Positions 14,433 to 21,474 of a DNA stretch of 21,474 bases are shown in pieces; position 1 is the stretch's first letter; each line of letters starts with the position of its first letter. A program made the translations under genes and the position numbers. Source of the DNA: JBHJHK01 sp050330975 (GTDB taxonomy: Bacteria; Pseudomonadota; Gammaproteobacteria; Competibacterales; Competibacteraceae). Under the pieces are notes generated by a model. It had not been told where the DNA came from and did not search any database. It saw only the letters and a list, made by a program, of their open reading frames with translations. Location of the stretch: contig JBHJHK010000249.1 of NCBI GenBank assembly GCA_050330975.1, positions 1 through 21,474 on the forward strand, in the 5' to 3' direction.

Positions 14433-15359
14433 ATGGTTGACATTAATCATATCGATTTTAGGCGCTTTGATCTCAACTTGATGGTGGCCTTTGACGCCCT
14501 CATGGTGACCCGCAGCGTGACGGGGGCTGCCGAGCGGGTGGGCATCGGTCAACCGGCCATGAGTCACGCCCTCCAGCGGCTGCGGGAGCGGTTTGACGAT
14601 CCTCTGTTCCTGCGCACCCCCAAGGGGTTGGAGCCCACGGCCAGGGCTTGGGAGGTGAGCGAGCCCATCGCCGAAGCGTTGCGCCAAGTGCAGCTGGCCC
14701 TGACGCCGCCGGAGGTGTTTGTTCCGGCCACGGCGGAGCGGACCCTGCGCCTGGCCACCCAGGACTATGGCGCCATGCTGTTGGTGCCGTTGCTGTTGGC
14801 CCATCTCCAGCAATGTGCCCCCAAGCTCACGGTCGTCGTCCGTCAAGCCCCCCCCAACGCCTGTTTGGCGGCCTTGGATCGGGGGGAAGTGGACGTGGTT
14901 TTGGGGGAGTGTGGCGACCTGCCCAACCGACTGGTGGGGTTTGCCGCCTTGGAGGATTCCGTGGTGGTCATCGCCCGCCGCGACCACCCGCAGCTCCTGG
15001 GGCGCCAGGCCCTAGACCTCGCCACCTACAAAGCCCTATCCCACCTGGTGGTGTCACCCGAGGGTCAACTCCAAGACGCCGTAGACGAGGCCTTGGCCGA
15101 AGAAGGCCACAAACGGCGGGTGGTGGCGACAGTGCCCCACCTGTTGGCGGTGCCCTTTACGGTGGCCCGCAGCGAGTTGGTGGCTACCTTGTCGCGTCGC
15201 ACCGCCGAGTTGTGGCGTGACCCCTGGGAGTTGGCGCTATTTGCCCCGCCCCTGGCATTGCCCTCGGTGGCGGTGAGTGTGGTGCTCCATCGCCGCTCGG
15301 AGAGCGATGTGGCGGTCCAGTGGTTCGCCCAGGAGATCTTGGCGCTGTGTCGCCGCTAG
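14433..15359 (+). CDS. LysR-family transcriptional regulator
   Basis: DNA-binding regulator of 308 residues. The N-terminal winged helix-turn-helix is clear (about 11-72: FDLNLMVAFDALMVTRSVTGAAERVGIGQPAMSHALQRL in two parts, then FDDPLFLRTPKG.EPTARA). This form resembles the NodD/PnbR-like subgroup. A periplasmic-binding-like effector domain follows (about 100-300). ATG 14433 is chosen because it lies just before the family N terminus; an earlier in-frame ATG at 14355 would add 26 unlikely residues. No ribosome binding site is obvious. The target and effector are unknown. It is divergent from the ECF sigma gene and convergent with rimK, with a 29-base gap. Confidence 0.92.
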   Translation: MVDINHIDFRRFDLNLMVAFDALMVTRSVTGAAERVGIGQPAMSHALQRLRERFDDPLFLRTPKGLEPTARAWEVSEPIAEALRQVQLALTPPEVFVPATAERTLRLATQDYGAMLLVPLLLAHLQQCAPKLTVVVRQAPPNACLAALDRGEVDVVLGECGDLPNRLVGFAALEDSVVVIARRDHPQLLGRQALDLATYKALSHLVVSPEGQLQDAVDEALAEEGHKRRVVATVPHLLAVPFTVARSELVATLSRRTAELWRDPWELALFAPPLALPSVAVSVVLHRRSESDVAVQWFAQEILALCRR

Positions 15360-15388
15360 GTGGTGGCTAGGGCGAGTTTTGGTCCCCC

Positions 15389-16309
15389 TCAACCCTGGCC
15401 GCGGGTGCGGGTGCGGGGGGCGCCGTTGGGGGCCTCGGCGAAGCGCTTCTCGATGAACTCGACGATCATGGCCGCCACATCCTTGCCGGTAACCGTCTCG
15501 ATGCCCTCGAGTCCCGGGGAGGAATTGACCTCCATGATCAAGGGGCCGTGGTTGGAGCGTAAAATGTCCACCCCGGCGACGTTGAGGCCCATGATCCGCG
15601 CCGAGCGCACCGCCACGGAGCGCTCCTCGGGGGTGATCTTGACCAAGGTGGCGCTGCCCCCCTTGTGGAGGTTGGAGCGAAACTCCCCTTCCCGCCCCTG
15701 GCGCAGCATGGCGGCCACCACTTTGTCCCCCACCACAAAGCAGCGGATGTCGCTGCCCCTGGCCTCTTTGATGAATTCCTGGACCACAAAGTGGGCATCG
15801 AGCTTTCTAAAGGCGTCGATGACGCTCTCACTGGCCTTTTGGGTCTCGGCCAACACCACGCCTTTGCGCTTGGTGCCCTCGAGGAGCTTGATCACCAAAG
15901 GTGGCCCCCCCACTAGCTTGATGAGGTCTTCGGTATCGTCGGGAGAGCTGGCAAAGCCCGTCACCGGTAGGCCGATACCCTTGCGGGCCAAGAGCTGCAT
16001 GGAGCGCAGTTTGTCCCGGGAGCGGCTGATGGCCACGGACTCGTTGAGGCAAAACACCCCCATGATCTCGAATTGGCGCAACACCGCCGTGCCGTAGAAG
16101 GTGATGGAGGCGCCGATGCGGGGGATGACGGCATCAAAGCCCTCCAACACTTGGCCCCTGTAGTGGATCTCAGGGCGGTTGGCGGTGATGTTCATGTAGC
16201 AGCGCAGGGGGTTGATCACCTGGGTTTGGTGTCCCCGGGCCGCCGCTGCCTCCACCAGACGCCTGGTGGAATAGAGCTTGGGGCCCCGGGAGAGGATGGC
16301 GATTTTCAC
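15389..16309 (-). CDS. rimK: Ribosomal protein S6--L-glutamate ligase RimK
   Basis: ATP-grasp ligase that adds glutamates to the C terminus of ribosomal protein S6. It has 306 residues from a GTG start, against 300 in E. coli. Alignment by eye is continuous: KIAILSRGPKLYSTRRL, CYMNI, VIPRIGASITFYGTAVLRQFE, RDKLRSMQLLARKGIGLPVTG, QEFIKEARGSDIRC, FRSNLHKGGSA, GVDILRSNHGPLIMEVNSSPGLEGIE. The nucleotide loop reads EGTKRKGVV (residues 144-152), where E. coli has EGTQGIGVV; the middle glycine is lost and two lysines gained. A short tail rich in R, T, P and G follows the domain. The GTG overlaps the rimB stop as GTGA, so translation is coupled. S6 itself (rpsF) is not in the window. Confidence 0.95.
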   Translation of the reverse strand: MKIAILSRGPKLYSTRRLVEAAAARGHQTQVINPLRCYMNITANRPEIHYRGQVLEGFDAVIPRIGASITFYGTAVLRQFEIMGVFCLNESVAISRSRDKLRSMQLLARKGIGLPVTGFASSPDDTEDLIKLVGGPPLVIKLLEGTKRKGVVLAETQKASESVIDAFRKLDAHFVVQEFIKEARGSDIRCFVVGDKVVAAMLRQGREGEFRSNLHKGGSATLVKITPEERSVAVRSARIMGLNVAGVDILRSNHGPLIMEVNSSPGLEGIETVTGKDVAAMIVEFIEKRFAEAPNGAPRTRTRGQG

Positions 16310-16803
16310 GGTTTCACCCCGGTGCGGGAAGAGGGCGGCGCGGTGGATGGGGATATCACCGACGGGGTTGCCGGAGGCCGGCTGGCCAAGAACGATCCCC
16401 TGGGATCCACCAAGCAGCGGCCGGCGACGGCGGTGCGGCCCAACAGCATGCGAAAGCCCATGGCGGAGCGGTCGGTGAGGGTGATTTCGATGGGCCACGG
16501 CTCCCCCTGGAGGGCCACGGGGGTGACGATGACCCAGCGGGTGTGGCTGCGACCCCCGGAGTCGCGGACACAGCGGCGATCCACCAGCAAGGCGTCACAG
16601 GCCACGGCCACGTCGTCGCGGCCTTGGAAGGGGTGGACGCCAAAGCGCAGCCGCTGGTGACCGCGCCGTTGATAGGGCTCGAGGTCAAAGGCGTGGAGGG
16701 CCGAGGTGCGGGCGCCAGTATCGATTTTGGCCTTGATGGCGGCGATACCCAGCCCGGGTAAAGCCAGCCATTCCCGCCAGCCGACGGTTGTTAAAGGGGT
16801 CAC
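16306..16803 (-). CDS. rimB: Retropepsin-like RimB/ATP-dependent zinc protease family protein
   Basis: Retropepsin-fold aspartyl protease of the Zn_protease/RimB family (PF05618). In Pseudomonas RimB acts with RimK on S6 glutamate tails. From GTG 16803 it has 165 residues. The catalytic motif KIDTGARTSALHA is present (Asp28), preceded by VGWREWLALPGLGI. The C-terminal family block RSAMGFRMLLGRTAVAGRCLVDP is also seen. The frame is open upstream to 16917, but those residues do not resemble the family. No strong ribosome binding site precedes the GTG, so the start is uncertain. The C terminus carries an unusual Ser/Pro-rich tail, and the stop overlaps the rimK start. The c-di-GMP phosphodiesterase RimA of the Pseudomonas operon is absent. 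Confidence 0.9.
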   Translation of the reverse strand: MTPLTTVGWREWLALPGLGIAAIKAKIDTGARTSALHAFDLEPYQRRGHQRLRFGVHPFQGRDDVAVACDALLVDRRCVRDSGGRSHTRWVIVTPVALQGEPWPIEITLTDRSAMGFRMLLGRTAVAGRCLVDPRGSFLASRPPATPSVISPSTAPPSSRTGVKP

Positions 16804-16934
16804 GGTGACGGCATCATCCCAAGAGCGAGAAGCGGCATTCCATTGTAGCGATATTGGGGAGGGGCGCGACCTGCGTCGTGCCCCGAGGGGAGGGGCCACT
16901 CCCTGGCACCGCAACACCTGAAGGAAGAGAACCT

Positions 16935-18083
16935 ATGCGTATCGTCGTAGCCCCCGATGGCTTTAAGGGCTCCCTCACCAGCGCTGCGGCGGCGGCGGCC
17001 ATGGTGGCCGGTTGGCGGCGGGTGTTCCCCGAAGCCGCCGTCACCGCCGTGCCCGTGGCCGACGGCGGCGAGGGAACCGTCGCCGCCTCGGTGACGGCTT
17101 TGGGGGGCGAAGTGGTGAGTGCCGAGGTGCAAGATCCCCTGGGGCGGCCGGTGACGGCTTCCTATGCCTGGGTGGCTGCGCGGCGGCTGGCGGTGATCGA
17201 GATGGCCGCCGCCTCGGGGCTGCCCCTGCTGCGGGACGACGAGCGTGATCCCGCCCGGGCCTCGTCTTACGGCACCGGTCAGCTGATCCTCGCCGCCCTG
17301 GACCGGGGGGCGGAGCAGCTGGTGGTGGGTTTGGGGGGTAGCGCCACGGTGGACGGGGGATCGGGTTGCCTAGAGGCCCTGGGGGCGCGGTTTTACACCA
17401 GTTCCACCCAGGCGGTGCGGGCCACTGGAGGCGCCTTGGCCTTTGTCGAGACCATCGATCTAAGTGGCCTCGATGGGCGGTTGGCCCAGACGGCTTTGAC
17501 CCTCGCCTCCGATGTGGACAACCCCTTGTTGGGTGCCACGGGGGCCGTGGGGGTGTTCGGCCCCCAAAAGGGGGTGGTCGTCGACGCCTTGGAGACCTTT
17601 GACGCCGGCATGGCCCACTTTGCCGACGTTTTGGAACGGGCCACGGGCCGCCGACGGCGCGACGCGCCGGGCGCCGGGGCCGCCGGTGGGTTGGGGTTTG
17701 CCCTCATGGCGGCCTTTGACGCCGAATACAAAAGCGGTTTTGCCCTGGTGGCGGAGCTGGCGGGGCTCGAGGCGGCCATCGCCCAGGCCGATTTGGTGAT
17801 CACCGGCGAGGGGCGGTTGGATGCCCAGTCGCCCCGGGGCAAGGTGGTGGGGGGCCTCGCCCGCCTGGCGGCTCGCCATGGCACACCGGTGGCGGTGCTG
17901 GCCGGTGCCGTGGCCTTGGACCCCGCCGAGCTCGCCGACTTGGGGATCCAGGTGGCGTTGCCCATCGTCGAGGGGCCCACCTCCACGTCTGATGCCATGG
18001 CGGCGGGGGCGACCTTGGTGGAGCGCGCCGCCTGGCGGTTGGCGGCGGCCCTGGCCCTGGGACAGCGCTTGGCCATCGCCTGA
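16935..18083 (+). CDS. glxK: Glycerate kinase (type I, GlxK/GarK family)
   Basis: Phosphorylates D-glycerate, probably to 2-phosphoglycerate as in GarK/GlxK, feeding glycolate or glyoxylate carbon into glycolysis. It has 382 residues, the normal length. Family features: MRIVVAPDGFKGSLTS, ADGGEGTV, GTGQLI, VGLGGSATVDGGSG (many relatives have N for V), DVDNPLLG..GAVGVFGPQKG, GAGAAGGLG and VITGEGRLDAQSPRGK. AAGGAAGAG at 16921-16929 fixes the start at ATG 16935. It is divergent from rimB and convergent with the RLAN ATP-grasp gene. No other glycerate pathway genes are adjacent. An imperfect hairpin at 18091-18109 follows the stop but lacks a T-run. Confidence 0.94.
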   Translation: MRIVVAPDGFKGSLTSAAAAAAMVAGWRRVFPEAAVTAVPVADGGEGTVAASVTALGGEVVSAEVQDPLGRPVTASYAWVAARRLAVIEMAAASGLPLLRDDERDPARASSYGTGQLILAALDRGAEQLVVGLGGSATVDGGSGCLEALGARFYTSSTQAVRATGGALAFVETIDLSGLDGRLAQTALTLASDVDNPLLGATGAVGVFGPQKGVVVDALETFDAGMAHFADVLERATGRRRRDAPGAGAAGGLGFALMAAFDAEYKSGFALVAELAGLEAAIAQADLVITGEGRLDAQSPRGKVVGGLARLAARHGTPVAVLAGAVALDPAELADLGIQVALPIVEGPTSTSDAMAAGATLVERAAWRLAAALALGQRLAIA

Positions 18084-18124
18084 GATTGAAGCCAGCCAGC
18101 TTGGATGGCGCTCTAAAAACACCC

Positions 18125-19324
18125 CTAACGCCGCCCCTCGATGCGGCGGATAAACTCATTCACCAAGGTGGCGTAGAGGGCATCCCCCAAGACGGCGTCT
18201 TCCACATCGCCGTCGATGTTGGGGTTGTCGTTGACCTCGATGACCCTCACGCCCTGGGGAGTTTCCTTGAGGTCCACCCCGTAGAGGCCATCTCCCATGG
18301 GGGTGTCGGCCTTGACCACCCGCCGGGAAAAGGAACCGTCGGGGATTTTCAACACCAAGGGAAACCCCAACCGCTCCCCGAGGCTAGCCAACTGGCTGCG
18401 GCCCACGATCAGGGTGCGGGGAGCCGGCACCCCGCGGCTCGCCAGCAGCTCGGCCAGGAACACTTTGTTGGTACAGCGCAAAATCGATTCTGGGTCGTCG
18501 ATGACCGGCATCCCCAAGCGCTCGGCCCGGCGGGCAAAGCGGTAGGTGTGGTGGCCCAACCGAGTGGTCTCGCGGATGAATAGAGCGTCAAAGGCGTCGA
18601 GGCGGGGCAGATCTTTGGCCTGGATGAATTCCACTTGGACGCTCTTGGCGCGCGCCACCCGGGAAAGGCGCGTCAAGGCTTCGCCATCCGACGGCGGCAT
18701 GGCCTCTTGGGGATTGATCAACACCGCTAAGTCGTAGCGGCAGTGTTTGCGCGGGGTGGGCCGGCGCAGGCGACGCCCGGCGTGGCCAATCAGGGCAGCG
18801 CCAAAGGTCGGCCCCTGGGAGGGCGCCAATTTGTCAAAGGTCAGCAGCCGCACCCCGGCGACCTGCCACGGGGGTCGGCGGCGCAGCTCCAACTGTAGCC
18901 AGGGGGCGGGAAAGCGTTCAAAGACCTGGCGCGCCAGGATACCCAGGCCGCTCAAGGGGCTGTGCCCAAAGAAGACATCCAGGGTCAACTGGCCGCCGGG
19001 GGCGATTTTTTCCAGGCGCCGTTGGAGGGCGGCATCCACGGGGTCGAGCTCCAGGCTGTAGAGGGTGCGGCGGCTCAAGTCGTTGATGGTGCGGATGCTG
19101 GGCATCACCCGCTGACCCCTGGCCTCGGCCAGCAGCGACACGTAGTAGCCGGCACTCAAATATTTATAGCTAGCAGCCAAGTTGATTACCCGGGCCGCGC
19201 CTTTGCCGGCCCCCTGGCCCTGGAGGTAGTCAGTCACCGAGAGGGTGGGCAAGGCGGTGACCAGTTCCCCCAAGGGGGGGACAGATTCTCCCCAGGTGTC
19301 GACGACCACCAGCAGGGGCGTCAT
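18125..19324 (-). CDS. RimK-like ATP-grasp protein with RLAN domain, ATP-grasp domain internally shortened
   Basis: Member of the RimK-related family with an N-terminal RLAN domain (PF14401; about 45-205, VINLAASYKYLSAGYYVSLLAEARG and the C-terminal YDLAVLINP). These are presumed peptide-bond-forming ligases. The ATP-grasp part begins at FIRETTRL.HHTYRFARRAE and has ESILRCTNKVFLAELL, VVLKIPDGSFSR-type VLKIPDGSFSR (325-334) and the metal-binding VIEVNDNPNID (361-371). Between K326 and D351 there are 25 residues; the matching interval in neighbouring RimK (K141 to D248) is 107. About 80 residues of the central ATP-grasp fold are therefore missing, in frame, near residues 338-345. The product (399 residues) is likely inactive as a ligase or altered. 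The ATG overlaps the stop of the GNAT/C39 gene as ATGA. Confidence 0.9.
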   Translation of the reverse strand: MTPLLVVVDTWGESVPPLGELVTALPTLSVTDYLQGQGAGKGAARVINLAASYKYLSAGYYVSLLAEARGQRVMPSIRTINDLSRRTLYSLELDPVDAALQRRLEKIAPGGQLTLDVFFGHSPLSGLGILARQVFERFPAPWLQLELRRRPPWQVAGVRLLTFDKLAPSQGPTFGAALIGHAGRRLRRPTPRKHCRYDLAVLINPQEAMPPSDGEALTRLSRVARAKSVQVEFIQAKDLPRLDAFDALFIRETTRLGHHTYRFARRAERLGMPVIDDPESILRCTNKVFLAELLASRGVPAPRTLIVGRSQLASLGERLGFPLVLKIPDGSFSRRVVKADTPMGDGLYGVDLKETPQGVRVIEVNDNPNIDGDVEDAVLGDALYATLVNEFIRRIEGRR

Positions 19325-20514
19325 GGGACGACTGGGTCCCCAGTGGCGGGTTCTGCCGGGGTATCTGGGGGGCGTTCCAGTATCACCACCGCCCGCTGGC
19401 CCCCCTTGCCGTAGCGGGCCATGGTCTCAAACAAGCGCAAAGGGATGGGCATATTGAGGGAGTCGGTGACGGTTTCACCCTCGTCGCTGTCGACAAAGGG
19501 GTCGTGGGTATAGATGTAGCGCTCGTCAAAGCCGGTGATCACCACCCAGTGGGGGGTGCGCTCGCCGTAGAAGCGATAGGAACTGATGAGCATCAGTGAC
19601 ACGGCCCCGGCTTCACAGCGGGTCTTGAGCTCGGCGAGGCTGGGACAGCTCCGCTGGACGGTGACCCCAAGGCCGGCCAGTTCTTCTTCCATATCCTCTT
19701 GCACCAAGGCCATAACGGCGCGCTTCTCTGGGCTGCGCACCGAATTCACCAGGAATACCCCATCGCCGTTGAGGTACACCTTTACGGCAAAGCCCCGGCG
19801 GCGGGCCGCCAAGGCCAATCCCTGGGGGCTACAACCGCCGTGACCCGAGGTCATGTAGATGGTGGTGGCCTCCCGCCACAGCCGCAGTTCCAACTTGCGG
19901 TCGAGGGCTAACGCTGGGTCAAGGGCCTTCATGGCCATCATCAAGGCCGCCGGGCCGCAGGTGAATTCCAGGGTTTGGCGGTAGTGGGGCACGGAGAGTA
20001 ACTTGAGGTGGCCTTGGGGCTGGACCAGGGGCTTTTCAAACCGCAAGGCGGTTTCTCGATCTTGGTAGTAGTTGGGCCACACGGCGAAGGGGCGATAGCC
20101 ATGGCGGCGAAAGAGGGCCTGGGAGGGGAGGTTATCCCGACGGATTTCCAGGCGCAGGGAAATGCAACCCCGCTCCCGGGCCAACCCCTCGGCGGCCGCC
20201 AGCAGTCCACTGGCGACCCCTCCGCGGCGGTGGGACTCGTCCACGGCGATGGAGTACAGCCTGGCGGTGGCCGTCACCTTGGAGTAGAGCACCAGGACAT
20301 AGCCGGCCAGGGCCGTGGTGCCGGGGACTCGCGCCACCTGCAAATCGGCGTGGGCCTTGGTGAGCATATGGCGCAGACTGCGGCGGGATAGGCGGTCTTT
20401 GCTGAAGGCCTGTTGCTCTAGAGCCGTCAGGGCGTCTAGGTCGGCGAGGTTGGCGACGTCGAGGGTGAAGCCAAGGTTGGCAACGGGACGTTGGGTCAGG
20501 GGGGAGGAGGTCAT
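19321..20514 (-). CDS. GNAT acetyltransferase fused to C39-like cysteine peptidase domain
   Basis: Two-domain cytoplasmic protein of 397 residues. The N-terminal GNAT domain (about 16-158) resembles RimI, with YSIAVDESHRRGGVASGLL as the acetyl-CoA loop (RRGGVA) and NLPSQALFRRHGYRPF. The C-terminal domain (about 170-375) is the Peptidase_C39-like type (PF11814): VPHYRQTLEFTCGPAALMMAM carries Gln180 and Cys186, and PHWVVITGFD and YIYTHDPF supply His322 and Asp338, so a papain-like catalytic set looks complete. Such fusions next to RLAN ATP-grasp genes recur in proteobacteria. Possible roles are trimming and acetylating a peptide or protein tail made by the ligase; the substrate is unknown. No good ribosome binding site precedes the ATG. 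The MORN gene ends 33 bases upstream. Confidence 0.9.
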   Translation of the reverse strand: MTSSPLTQRPVANLGFTLDVANLADLDALTALEQQAFSKDRLSRRSLRHMLTKAHADLQVARVPGTTALAGYVLVLYSKVTATARLYSIAVDESHRRGGVASGLLAAAEGLARERGCISLRLEIRRDNLPSQALFRRHGYRPFAVWPNYYQDRETALRFEKPLVQPQGHLKLLSVPHYRQTLEFTCGPAALMMAMKALDPALALDRKLELRLWREATTIYMTSGHGGCSPQGLALAARRRGFAVKVYLNGDGVFLVNSVRSPEKRAVMALVQEDMEEELAGLGVTVQRSCPSLAELKTRCEAGAVSLMLISSYRFYGERTPHWVVITGFDERYIYTHDPFVDSDEGETVTDSLNMPIPLRLFETMARYGKGGQRAVVILERPPDTPAEPATGDPVVP

Positions 20515-20547
20515 GAATGAAGGGTGGCTTTGGGGGAAAAAGGGGCA

Positions 20548-21474
20548 TTACGGCCCCACGGGTTGGCCCCGCTGCCACTGGCCGACGACGACGTTGCCGC
20601 TGGGGTAGTGGAGTTCGCCCTGGCCGTGGGGGGCATTGTCTGCCACCTCGCCGGTGTAAAACGTCCCGTTGGGGTAGTAGTAACTGCCGCGGCCCTGGGC
20701 GACGCCGTGGTGGAAATCCCCCACGTAGCGGACGCCCGTGGTCACATCGAGATAGATGCCGCGCCCGTGGGGTTCGGCGTTGCGGAACTCGCCTTTGTAG
20801 ATATGGCCAGCTGAATAGTTGAACACCCCCTTGCCGTTGATGCAATCCCCCTGTTGACACTGGGCGTGTTGAACCTGGATGGCGCCATCTCGTTGGTAGC
20901 TCCTGGGGGGCGAGGGACGAAAATTCGCCTCTTCTGCCCGGTCGAGGGTCTGCTGGAGTTTGCGGGTCCAGGCCCCCAGGGCGCTGACGTTGGGATTGTC
21001 GGCCAGGGCCGCCCGGGCCATGGCCAAGGCACCGCGGTAGTCACCGCGGACGAACAGGGCATCGATGCGGGCCAACAGCACCTCCCGGCGCGGTGCCGGG
21101 GGCGATGGGGCAGGGGCTGGTGCCGGCGGTGTTGCGGTGTCTGAATCCCCTGGGGGCGGTTCGACGGCTGGGGGCGTCTCAGCGTCGGGAGAACCCGTGG
21201 CCAAGGGCTCTGGGGTCACCTCCCCGGGGCCCTCCGGTGGGGCTTCCTCCAAGAGCGCCCTCCCAGTGGTGGAGTTTAGATAGCCCGTGGGCTCCTCCCC
21301 GCGGGTCCGTTGAAAGGCCGCGATGGCCCGCCGACTGCGGGGGCCCAGTAGACCGTCGGCGGGGCCGGGGTCAAAGCCCCGACGGGCGAGGGACGCTTGG
21401 ATTTGGCGGCGCTGGGACCGACTCAGGTTCAATTGAGCTTCCACCCCTTGGGGGGTGGTCGTGGGGGGGGGTGG
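20548..21474 (-). CDS. Peptidoglycan-binding and MORN-repeat protein (5' end outside window)
   Basis: Partial gene; the frame stays open to the window edge, so the N terminus is missing. Visible order: Thr/Pro-rich stretch; a PG_binding_1-type helical domain (LNLSRSQRRQIQASLARRG, GPRSRRAIAAFQ, TGYLNSTTGRALL); a long Pro/Glu/Ala linker; a short helical TPR-like segment (RIDALFVRGDYRGALAMAR); and four MORN repeats to the C terminus, starting GKGVFNYSAGHIYKGEF, GRGIYLDVTTGVRYVGDF, GRGSYYYPNGTFYTGEV and GQGELHYPSGNVVVGQW. Two cysteines (QCQQGDC) lie before the MORN array. Similar PG-binding modules occur downstream of kinase or caspase-like domains, so one may lie beyond the edge. It is upstream of the GNAT/C39 and ATP-grasp genes, probably in one operon. 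The function is not recognised. Confidence 0.8.
   Translation of the reverse strand, partial: PPPPTTTPQGVEAQLNLSRSQRRQIQASLARRGFDPGPADGLLGPRSRRAIAAFQRTRGEEPTGYLNSTTGRALLEEAPPEGPGEVTPEPLATGSPDAETPPAVEPPPGDSDTATPPAPAPAPSPPAPRREVLLARIDALFVRGDYRGALAMARAALADNPNVSALGAWTRKLQQTLDRAEEANFRPSPPRSYQRDGAIQVQHAQCQQGDCINGKGVFNYSAGHIYKGEFRNAEPHGRGIYLDVTTGVRYVGDFHHGVAQGRGSYYYPNGTFYTGEVADNAPHGQGELHYPSGNVVVGQWQRGQPVGP

Noticed and set aside
18091..18109. GCCAGCC/GGATGGC hairpin after the glycerate kinase gene as a terminator
   Set aside because: The stem has a mismatch and no T-run follows on either strand.
18125..19324. Frameshift or pseudogene explanation for the short ATP-grasp protein
   Set aside because: The frame is continuous with family-like sequence on both sides of the junction, so an in-frame deletion fits better; it is left as a CDS.

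Overview
The window is chromosomal DNA from a gammaproteobacterium that I cannot place further. The evidence is gene content and order: a divergent ftsY/rsmD pair, then lptD-surA-rsmA-apaG-apaH-folA, plus rimB-rimK and moaB. It starts just upstream of a 5S rRNA gene, so the end of an rRNA operon lies at the left edge. Base composition rises strongly left to right: 24 G+C in the 60 bases from 301, 29 from 2161, 37 from 3721 and 45 from 5221, and it stays high to the right end. No tRNA, CRISPR array, insertion sequence or phage gene was seen, and no gene-free stretch exceeds 300 bases (the longest is about 233 bases, at 12159-12391).

Left part (1-7773): 5S rRNA and a bidirectional terminator shared with the convergent ftsY; rsmD leaving in the opposite direction; then an envelope and RNA housekeeping run on the + strand. 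LptD inserts lipopolysaccharide in the outer membrane, SurA chaperones outer-membrane proteins, RsmA dimethylates 16S rRNA, ApaG is a small conserved protein, ApaH hydrolyses Ap4A and FolA is dihydrofolate reductase. Several joints overlap by a few bases (surA/rsmA, apaH/folA). pdxA, often between surA and rsmA, is absent, and SurA has one parvulin domain instead of two.

Middle (7716-15359): an AEC-family transporter overlapping the folA tail; a secreted coiled-coil LysM protein built on six 21-residue repeats; a minus-strand proteostasis pair (CbpA-type J-domain protein and an HtrA-type protease predicted to be a lipoprotein); moaB; a DsbD_2/TauE-like membrane protein; an ECF sigma factor with no visible anti-sigma partner; and a LysR regulator.

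Right part (15389-21474) is the most unusual. rimB-rimK, encoding a retropepsin-like protease and the ribosomal protein S6 glutamate ligase, are translationally coupled. Beyond a divergent glycerate kinase lies a second minus-strand unit: a peptidoglycan-binding/MORN-repeat protein (running off the window), a GNAT acetyltransferase fused to a C39-like cysteine peptidase, and an RLAN-type RimK-like ATP-grasp protein overlapping it by four bases. Measured against the neighbouring RimK, this ATP-grasp domain lacks about 80 residues from its middle. RimK itself has an unusual nucleotide-loop sequence. Together these suggest a ligase/peptidase/acetyltransferase peptide-modification cassette of unknown substrate, possibly degenerate or repurposed.
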